A DNA stretch of 7,802 nucleotides, taken from JBGTBQ01 sp041749275. GTDB lineage: Bacteria; Acidobacteriota; Blastocatellia; Pyrinomonadales; Pyrinomonadaceae. The translations under genes and the position numbers were made by a program. Below the pieces are notes generated by a model. That model ran no database searches and was not told the origin of the DNA. It worked only from the letters and a program-made list of their open reading frames with translations. The stretch spans positions 1 to 7,802 of the forward strand of contig JBGTBQ010000163.1 in NCBI GenBank assembly GCA_041749275.1. Direction: 5' to 3'. Below are positions 1-6,148 of the stretch, piece after piece; position 1 is the first letter of the stretch, and the number at the start of each line of letters is the position of its first letter.

Positions 1-3000
1 CGCGCCTGCCGCGCGAACAGTTCGTGCAGCAAGGGGGCCGGAGCCGGAGGCGGCGGGGCCGCCGGGTTGTACTCTCGGAGCAGCCGCCGCCGCTCGGCGG
101 CGGAGAGCATGGGGAGCGTGCCCACCGCTCGCAAGGGGCTATTGACCGCCGCCGCCAGCAGCCGCACGTAGTGCCCGCACAGTGCCCCGATCCATTCCCC
201 CTCGTAGAGGTCGCTGTTGTACTGCCAAGTGCAGACAAAGTCGTCACTGGTGTCGGAGACCATCAAAGTCAGGTCGAACTGTGACGTGTGTGTGTCTACT
301 GCGACGGATTCGAGAGAGAGCTTATCCAACTCAAGTCGTCCTCCGGCCTGATTGAGGACGAAAGCACTGAAATCTCCCCGGCTGTCGAGATGCGCTTTCT
401 GTAAAACGAACATCACCTGAAAGAGCGGAGAGCGGCTCGGGTCGCGCTCGGGCTGCAAACGCTCTACCAAAAGTGAAAACGGATAGTCCTGATGTTCAAG
501 AGCGGTGAGCGTGACATCACGCACCCTCCGGAGCAGTGACGTGAAAGGGTCAGAGCCGGAGACGCTTGCGCGCAAAGGGACGGGGTTGACGAAATAGCCT
601 ACGATGTCGGCGAGTTCGGCGCGGCTACGGCCCGCCGTCGGAGAGCCGATGATGATGTCTTCTTGCCCGGTGTAGCGGTGTAGCAGAGCATAGAAGGCAG
701 ACAGGAGTACGACGAAGGCCGTGGTGTCATGCTCTTGTGCAAGCCGCCGGAGCGAGCGCGACAATGAGGCGTTGATACGCTGATGCCTGACCCCTCCGTT
801 ATAAGTTTGTACCGCCGGGCGAGGAGAGCGGCTGAGCGGCAACTCCACGGTAGGCAGAGTCCCTGACAGTTGCTCACTCCAGTACCGCCAAAGGCGTTCA
901 CCCTCTTCACCCGCCAGGAGTTCGCGCTGCCACCGGGTGTAATCCGTGTAGCATAAAGCGGGCGCGGCGACGAGGTGCGCGGGAGCCTCGCCGTCCTGTG
1001 AGTAAAGCGCCGCGAGTTCCCGGAGGATGATCTCTAGCGACCGCGCGTCCACGGCGAGGTGGTGAGTGACGAGGAGCAAAATCGTCTCGCCGTGGACGCG
1101 TGTGAAGAGCGCCGCGCGCAACGGGGCCTCGCGTCCGAGGTTGAAAGGGCGACGGCTTTCCTCGACGAGCAGCCCGTTCAACTCTTCATCGCTCATGCCC
1201 GACGCCTCAACCTCCTTGAAGGCGAGCGCGAGGTGCTCGTTGACTTGCTGACGCGGCTCGCCTTCAACTACGGGGTAGGTCGTGCGTAGACTCGGGTGAC
1301 GATTGACGACCGCTTGCAGCGCCTCGCGCAAAGTAGGGGCCTCGACGGGTGACAGGAGGCGCGCGGCGAAAGTCAGGTTGTAGGCGGCGCTTTGCGGCGC
1401 GAGTTGGTGAATGACCCAGAGCGACTGCTGGCCATACGAGAGCGGCGAGTCGGTCGCCGCCTCGTGAGTGAGCGCAGGCGAAACCCCTTGGCGCTGGGAC
1501 GAACCGTCAGTCGCCGCGGAAATCTCCGCGGCCAATTGTCGTATGCTCGCCGGGCGCAGGAGCGTCGTCGCAGGCAGGCGGACGCCGGTCTGAGTTTCAA
1601 ACGCGTGTGCAAGCTCGACGGCGGCGAGCGAGTCCATGCCGTAGCGAGAGACCGGCACGTCAAGGTCAATCTCCTCAATCTCGCGCCCCAACCTCCGCGC
1701 GACCAACTTCGCCACCAAACGCGCCGCGTCTTGGGCGGACGGAGGCCGCGTGGACGCGGGCCGAGGTTCAGCCGCCGAGACGGAAGCGCCGGAAGCGCGC
1801 CGCTCCTCCGCGACTACCTCCAGCGTGTCACCGAGGAAACCCTCTCGACAGGCGCGGCGCTGCACCTTACCGCTGGAGGTGCGCGGGACGCTGCGTTGAC
1901 GCACGAGGACGACGGCGAGCGGTGACAGGTCGTGCTCGGCGGCTACGGCTTCAAGAATTCCGCCGATGACCTCCGCGGTGTCGGGTCGCCCGCGCGTCTC
2001 CACCTCCTGCACGATGACGAGCTGTTCTTCACCGTCAACTGCGACGGAGAAGGCGGCGCCCATGCCGGCGTTCAGCGCCGTGTGGGACTGTCGCGCGGTG
2101 AGTTCGATGTCCTGCGGGTAGTGATTGCGTCCCCTGATGATGATGACATCTTTAATTCGCCCGGTGACGAAAAGCTCGCCGTCACGCATGAAGCCCAAGT
2201 CGCCGGTGCGGAGAAAAGGCCCGTCCCCGGTGTCGCTCAAGAACGCTCGGAAGGTCGTTTCAGTCGCCTCACGCCGATTCCAGTAGCCTCTCGCCAGACC
2301 CGGCCCCGAGAACCAGATTTCGCCGACCTGACCGGGGCCGCACGCCGAGCGCCGCTCGGGGTCTACGATAACTATCCGCGAGTCCGAAGCCGCCACCCCG
2401 CAGCCGACCAACCTCCGCCCGCCCGCCTCTTCCCGCGACACTTCGACGGCGCGGTGCTCACCGAGCGCCTCGGAGTCTACGGTACACAGCACCGGCCCTT
2501 CCTGCGTCAAAGGCCCGGACACTTTCAGGGTCGCTTCGGCCAGCCCGTAGCAGGGGTAGAAGGCGGCGCGCCGGAACCCGTAAGGGCCGAACTTCTCGGC
2601 GAAGCCTTCGAGCGTGTGCGACAACACCGGCTCGGCCCCGTTGTAGGCCACGCGCCAGCTATTCAGGTTGATGCCCGCGCATTGCTCGGGCGTTATTTTT
2701 CGCAGACAGAGATCGTAGGCGAAGTTCGGGCCGCCGCTGTGCGTCGCACCGTAGCGGCAGATGGCGCGGAGCCAGCGCGCCGGCGACTGGAGGAAAGCCG
2801 TCGGGGCCATCATGTAGCATGGGAACCCGGAGTAGAGCGGCTGAAGGACGCCGTCGATAAGCCCCATGTCGTGGAACGTCGGCAGCCACGTGACGGAGAC
2901 GCTGTCGCCTGAGTGCCTGAAACCTTCGTTGATGCTCACGGAATTCGCTAACAGGTTGGCGTGGCTTACCATCACCCCGCGCGGCTCCGAGGTCGAGCCG

Positions 3001-3503
3001 GAGGTGTATTGAAGCATGGCGAGCGTGCCGGCCTGCGGCGTGAACTCGCGCCACGCTTCGTGCGCCGACGGTGCGCCATCGTCGGCCACGAGCACCCGCA
3101 GTTCACTCAGGCCCGGAGTCTCGGCCAACCAGTCGCGGATGCGGGAGAATGTTTTACCCGTCGTCAGAATCAGGGAAGCCTGCGCATCGCCTGCAATCGC
3201 TCGCAGGCGCGGCAGATGTCGGGCGTTCGCAGGCGGGTAGGCGGGGACGGCGACCACCCCTGCGTAGAGACAGCCGAAGAATGCGTGGATGAAGTCGAGC
3301 CCCGGCGGGAAGCAGAGCAGGGCGCGCTCGCCGGCCCGCGTCTGCTGCTGGAGCAGCGCGGCGACGCCTCGCGCCCGGCGGTCAAGCTCGGCGTAGGTTA
3401 ATGCGTCGCGCTCCTCCTCATCCGCGAGGAAGGTGTAAGCACGTATGTCTGACTGCCCGAACGCCCGCTGTCGGAGAATATCTACTAACGTCGAGGCCCG
3501 CAT
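1..3503 (-). CDS. Lipopeptide-initiating NRPS: fatty acyl-AMP ligase, ACP, condensation domain, start of adenylation domain (3' end outside window)
   Basis: Translating the complement from the ATG at 3503 gives one uninterrupted frame of at least 1167 residues that leaves the left edge. Residues 1-565 are a fatty acyl-AMP ligase: ATP-binding loop YTSGSTSEPRGVM (166-178), FHDMGL (210-215), YGLAEAT (319-325), TGDLGF (433-438), GRIKDVIIIRGRNHYPQ (448-464) and SSGK with the likely catalytic Lys546. The segment at 341-369 ending RRLVGCG fits the insertion that marks FAALs rather than acyl-CoA ligases. Residues 590-665 are a carrier protein with GMDSL; Ser625 is the phosphopantetheine site. Residues 685-1130 are a condensation domain: LSYGQQSLW (688-696), HHLAVDA (814-820), VGYFVNPVPLR (968-978). 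A Pro/Ala-rich linker then leads to HELFARQA, the usual start of an adenylation domain. Expected role: activate a free fatty acid as acyl-AMP, load it on the ACP and condense it with the first amino acid. The family calls are firm; the fatty acid and amino acid cannot be read. The start is fixed by an in-frame TGA five codons upstream and a GAAGG site. Confidence 0.95.
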   Translation of the reverse strand, partial: MRASTLVDILRQRAFGQSDIRAYTFLADEEERDALTYAELDRRARGVAALLQQQTRAGERALLCFPPGLDFIHAFFGCLYAGVVAVPAYPPANARHLPRLRAIAGDAQASLILTTGKTFSRIRDWLAETPGLSELRVLVADDGAPSAHEAWREFTPQAGTLAMLQYTSGSTSEPRGVMVSHANLLANSVSINEGFRHSGDSVSVTWLPTFHDMGLIDGVLQPLYSGFPCYMMAPTAFLQSPARWLRAICRYGATHSGGPNFAYDLCLRKITPEQCAGINLNSWRVAYNGAEPVLSHTLEGFAEKFGPYGFRRAAFYPCYGLAEATLKVSGPLTQEGPVLCTVDSEALGEHRAVEVSREEAGGRRLVGCGVAASDSRIVIVDPERRSACGPGQVGEIWFSGPGLARGYWNRREATETTFRAFLSDTGDGPFLRTGDLGFMRDGELFVTGRIKDVIIIRGRNHYPQDIELTARQSHTALNAGMGAAFSVAVDGEEQLVIVQEVETRGRPDTAEVIGGILEAVAAEHDLSPLAVVLVRQRSVPRTSSGKVQRRACREGFLGDTLEVVAEERRASGASVSAAEPRPASTRPPSAQDAARLVAKLVARRLGREIEEIDLDVPVSRYGMDSLAAVELAHAFETQTGVRLPATTLLRPASIRQLAAEISAATDGSSQRQGVSPALTHEAATDSPLSYGQQSLWVIHQLAPQSAAYNLTFAARLLSPVEAPTLREALQAVVNRHPSLRTTYPVVEGEPRQQVNEHLALAFKEVEASGMSDEELNGLLVEESRRPFNLGREAPLRAALFTRVHGETILLLVTHHLAVDARSLEIILRELAALYSQDGEAPAHLVAAPALCYTDYTRWQRELLAGEEGERLWRYWSEQLSGTLPTVELPLSRSPRPAVQTYNGGVRHQRINASLSRSLRRLAQEHDTTAFVVLLSAFYALLHRYTGQEDIIIGSPTAGRSRAELADIVGYFVNPVPLRASVSGSDPFTSLLRRVRDVTLTALEHQDYPFSLLVERLQPERDPSRSPLFQVMFVLQKAHLDSRGDFSAFVLNQAGGRLELDKLSLESVAVDTHTSQFDLTLMVSDTSDDFVCTWQYNSDLYEGEWIGALCGHYVRLLAAAVNSPLRAVGTLPMLSAAERRRLLREYNPAAPPPPAPAPLLHELFARQA

Positions 3504-3512
3504 AGGAACGTA

Positions 3513-3517
3513 CCTTC
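3513..3517 (-). promoter_or_regulatory. Ribosome binding site of the FAAL/NRPS gene
   Basis: The complementary strand reads GAAGG, then 9 nt, then the ATG at 3503. This is good Shine-Dalgarno spacing. Together with the in-frame TGA at 3518-3516 it settles the start, which matters because the ligase domain begins almost at residue 1. Confidence 0.7.
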
Positions 3518-3544
3518 AGCATCACTCAAGATGTCGCCTCAAGC

Positions 3545-3607
3545 AAAATAAAAGGCCAGCCGACATGCCGCAGCCGCAGGCTGTACCGGCGCCGCTCGGC
3601 TGGCCTT
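3545..3607 (-). terminator. Candidate Rho-independent terminator after the permease gene
   Basis: On the complementary strand a perfect 12-bp stem, AAGGCCAGCCGA (3607-3596) with TCGGCTGGCCTT (3563-3552), encloses a 32-nt loop and runs directly into TTATTTT. The loop holds a smaller hairpin of its own, CAGCC/GGCTG at 3571-3583, so the RNA could fold as a stem with an inner stem. It lies 32 nt past the permease stop codon and only 27 nt before the ribosome binding site of the NRPS gene. The T tract is interrupted by one A, so some read-through is likely. Confidence 0.75.
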
Positions 3608-3639
3608 CGAGCCTCCGGAAATGCCGCCCGCGCTCGCAG

Positions 3640-6087
3640 TCATTCTTCGGCGATAGCCACGACCGGACTGACCTGCATCGCCCGCCGCGCCGGGAAGAAG
3701 CTCGCGACGAAGATAATCGCCATGAGGAATAGCGTCAGCGTGATGAACGTCAGCGGGTCGGTCGCGTTGACTCCGAAGAGCAGTCCCGCCATGAGCCGCG
3801 TGAGCGCGACCGACAGGAGCAGCCCGAGTCCGACCCCGATCAGGGCAAGCACCAGTGCCTGCCCGAGGATCAACCTGAAGATGTTGTAAGGCGACGCGCC
3901 CAGCGCCATGCGGATGCCGATCTCACGGTTTCGCTGCACCACCACGTAAGAGACTATCCCGTAGATGCCGACGACGGCCAGCACCAGCGCGACGGCGGCG
4001 AAGATGCTGAGCAGCACCATGTTGAGCCGCTGCCGTGCGATGGATTTCCAGACCAACTCCGGCATCGGGTGAATGTCGGATACGGGCTGGTTGGGGTCGA
4101 GCGCCCACACCCGACTCCGTATGGTGCCGGCTAAAGCCAGCGGGTCACTGCTCGTCCTCACCGCGAAGGACATCGAAGGCGAGCGCGGGTACTGCGTGTA
4201 AGGGAAGTAGACGGTCTCGCGCGCGGGGTCGGCCAGCCCGACGTGCTTTATCGCGCCGACGACGCCGACGACTTCCAGCGGCGTCTCCGACCGAATCCAC
4301 TTGATCTGCCTGCCGACGACGTTCCCATCCGGCCAGAAACGTTTCGCCAGAGTCTCGTCGATCACCGCCACCGGCGGAGCGTCGGCCTTGTCGGTGGCGG
4401 CGAAGGTGCGCCCTTGAATCATCGGGATGCCAAGCGCCTTGAAATAACCCGGGGTCACACCGCGCAAATCCGCCGGGAGGGGCGGCTCACCCTGCCGCGG
4501 CGAATCGCCCACGGCCTCGAAACGGCTGCCGAACACGGCTCCGCTCATGGGGAGGTGGGAGACCGCGCCGACGGCCAGCACGCCGGGCGTCTCCTCCAGT
4601 TGCGTCGTGAGGCGCTGGATGAAATTGGCGCGGTCGGCGGCCTTCGCGTAGTACGTCTGGCTCAACAGGAGCCGCATGGTGAGGACGTTGTCCTGCGCGA
4701 ATCCGGTGCGCTCGTTTTGCAGGCTGAGAAAGGTTTTGATCAACAGCCCCATGCCGATCAGCAGGACAAGCACTAGGGCGACCTGCCCGACCATGAGCGC
4801 CGCGCGGAGGCGATGCCGGGCGCCACCGGACGTGGACGATCTCGCGCTGTCTTTGAGCGACTGGCCGACATCGATGCGGGTGCTCTGCCAGGCCGGCGCG
4901 AGACCGGAAAGCAGGGCCGTCACGACAAGCACCAGCCCCGTGAAGGCCAGCATCCAGCCGTCTATCCGCGTGTCACCCAAGCGCGGGATGTCGCCGGGAC
5001 TGAGGCTGACGAGCGCGCCAATGCCCCAGAAGGCCAAGACCACCCCGAGCACGCCGCCGATGAAGGCGAGCAGCAGACTCTCCGTTAGAAGCTGGCGGAC
5101 AACCTTGAACTGCGAGGCCCCGAGCGAGAGGCGAACCGCAAACTCCTTCTCACGCGCCACGGCACGCGCAAGCAGCAGGTTGGCGATATTGATGCAGGAG
5201 ATCAGCATCACGAAAATTCCCGCGCCGAGGAGGATGAGGAGCGCCTGCCGACTCTCTCTCACGATGTATTCGTGGAAAGGGGTGGCCGTCAGCCGCCAAC
5301 CGCTGTTGGCCGGGTACGCTTCCGGGTACGCTTGCTGCAAGCGGGTCGCGATGGTGCTCATCTCCGCCTGCGCCTGCTCCGCGGTGCTGCCCGGCTTGAG
5401 GCGCGCGAGGACATGCACGTTGCGTGCGTCGCGGCTCTGCGCCACGTTCTTCGAGACCGCGCCGTTAAAGGGGACGTAGAGGTCAATGCGTCCGGGGAAG
5501 ACGCTACTCGGCGGCGGGATGTTGAAGTCAGCCGGCAGGATGCCGACCACCGTGTAGGGGCTGCCGTCGAGCGTCAGCGATTTACCGACGACGCCCCTGT
5601 CGCCGCCGAAACGCCGCTGCCAGAAGCCGTGACTGAGGATGGTGGCCTTCCCCGCGCCCTCCTGATCCTCCTCGGCCACGAACGCGCGCCCCTGCGCCAT
5701 CCGCACGCCGAGCAACGGGAAGAGGTTTTCCGACGCCCCGACGACTTGGAGCTGCTCCGGCTCGCCTTCCCCTGTCAGGTTCAGGGTCAAGTCCGTGAGC
5801 GCGGCGAAGCCCGCGAAGCGCGTTGCTTGCTCTCTGAAGTCCCGCACTTCGGGCGTCGAAAGCCACGTGTCATCCGTGCCGCGCGCCTCGAATCTGGCCC
5901 AGATGATCATCACCTGTTCGGGATCGGCGTAGGGAAGCGGACGCAATAATACGGCGTTGACGGCGCTGAAGATGGTCGTGACGGTGCCGATGCTCAAACC
6001 GATGGCGAGCACAGCCGCGACCGTGAAAGCCGGGCTTTTGAAGATTAATCGGATCCCGTAGCGTAGGTCTTGCCACATTGTCTTCAT
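3640..6087 (-). CDS. ABC transporter permease of the duplicated orphan MacB/FtsX type (ADOP family)
   Basis: An 815-residue inner-membrane protein with two fused MacB-like permease units. It opens with MWQDLRYGIRLIFKSPAF, a signature start of ADOP permeases. Likely membrane segments by hydrophobicity: about 18-42, 281-306, 333-358, 378-398, 428-452, 688-715, 738-765 and 776-800, which is two sets of four. Large periplasmic MacB core domains fall at about 50-275 and 460-680. The cytoplasmic turns EFAVRLSLGAS (315-325) and EIGIRMALGAS (722-732) are the paired FtsX-domain motifs that contact an ATPase. There is no Walker A/B nucleotide-binding domain in the protein or elsewhere in the window, which rules out MacB itself and fits the 'orphan' label. 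Its place between PKS and NRPS genes on the same strand suggests export of, or tolerance to, the cluster product, but ADOP genes are very numerous in Acidobacteriota and the link is unproven. Frame intact, normal length. Confidence 0.93.
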   Translation of the reverse strand: MKTMWQDLRYGIRLIFKSPAFTVAAVLAIGLSIGTVTTIFSAVNAVLLRPLPYADPEQVMIIWARFEARGTDDTWLSTPEVRDFREQATRFAGFAALTDLTLNLTGEGEPEQLQVVGASENLFPLLGVRMAQGRAFVAEEDQEGAGKATILSHGFWQRRFGGDRGVVGKSLTLDGSPYTVVGILPADFNIPPPSSVFPGRIDLYVPFNGAVSKNVAQSRDARNVHVLARLKPGSTAEQAQAEMSTIATRLQQAYPEAYPANSGWRLTATPFHEYIVRESRQALLILLGAGIFVMLISCINIANLLLARAVAREKEFAVRLSLGASQFKVVRQLLTESLLLAFIGGVLGVVLAFWGIGALVSLSPGDIPRLGDTRIDGWMLAFTGLVLVVTALLSGLAPAWQSTRIDVGQSLKDSARSSTSGGARHRLRAALMVGQVALVLVLLIGMGLLIKTFLSLQNERTGFAQDNVLTMRLLLSQTYYAKAADRANFIQRLTTQLEETPGVLAVGAVSHLPMSGAVFGSRFEAVGDSPRQGEPPLPADLRGVTPGYFKALGIPMIQGRTFAATDKADAPPVAVIDETLAKRFWPDGNVVGRQIKWIRSETPLEVVGVVGAIKHVGLADPARETVYFPYTQYPRSPSMSFAVRTSSDPLALAGTIRSRVWALDPNQPVSDIHPMPELVWKSIARQRLNMVLLSIFAAVALVLAVVGIYGIVSYVVVQRNREIGIRMALGASPYNIFRLILGQALVLALIGVGLGLLLSVALTRLMAGLLFGVNATDPLTFITLTLFLMAIIFVASFFPARRAMQVSPVVAIAEE

Positions 6088-6091
6088 TCAG

Positions 6092-6096
6092 CTCCT
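6092..6096 (-). promoter_or_regulatory. Ribosome binding site of the permease gene
   Basis: The complementary strand reads AGGAG, then CTGA, then the ATG at 6087, a short 4-nt spacer. A second in-frame ATG (Met4, at 6078) would have a 13-nt spacer. Both are off the ideal distance. The first ATG is preferred as the longer frame, but Met4 cannot be excluded; the protein differs by only three residues. Confidence 0.6.
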
Positions 6097-6109
6097 GAAT
6101 ATCAACTCG

Positions 6110-6143
6110 CTTGTGGTTCGACGGGCGGCGTCGCGCTCACAAG
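6110..6143 (-). other. Nested stem-loop between the PKS and permease genes
   Basis: In the 61-nt gap, CTTGTG (6143-6138) pairs with CACAAG (6115-6110). Inside it, CGACG (6133-6129) pairs with CGTCG (6123-6119) around a 5-nt loop. No T tract follows, so it does not look like an intrinsic terminator. With the short gap it is more consistent with a PKS-permease cotranscript carrying an RNA hairpin. A functional role is not established, and short GC-rich stems arise easily in such DNA. Confidence 0.35.
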
Positions 6144-6148
6144 GGCCG

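Noticed and set aside
1392..2912. Long open frames on the plus strand (1392-1925, 1932-2912)
   Set aside because: They are antisense to the FAAL/NRPS gene, whose minus-strand reading shows full family motifs. Their products are Arg/Pro/Gly-rich with no recognisable domain, as expected for shadows of GC-rich genes.
1..3503. Possibility that the NRPS gene is a broken pseudogene
   Set aside because: Reading codon by codon from 3503 to 3 gave no stop or frame change, and all key motifs stay in one frame.
4243..5949. Plus-strand frames opposite the permease (4243-4776, 4676-5479, 5272-5949)
   Set aside because: All overlap the intact 815-residue permease; low-complexity composition and no plausible independent start signals.
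3640..6087. Calling the permease MacB (macrolide exporter)
   Set aside because: There is no N-terminal ATPase domain with Walker motifs, and the permease unit is duplicated, unlike MacB.
6110..6143. Intrinsic terminator after the PKS gene
   Set aside because: The stem-loop is not followed by a T-rich run on either strand.
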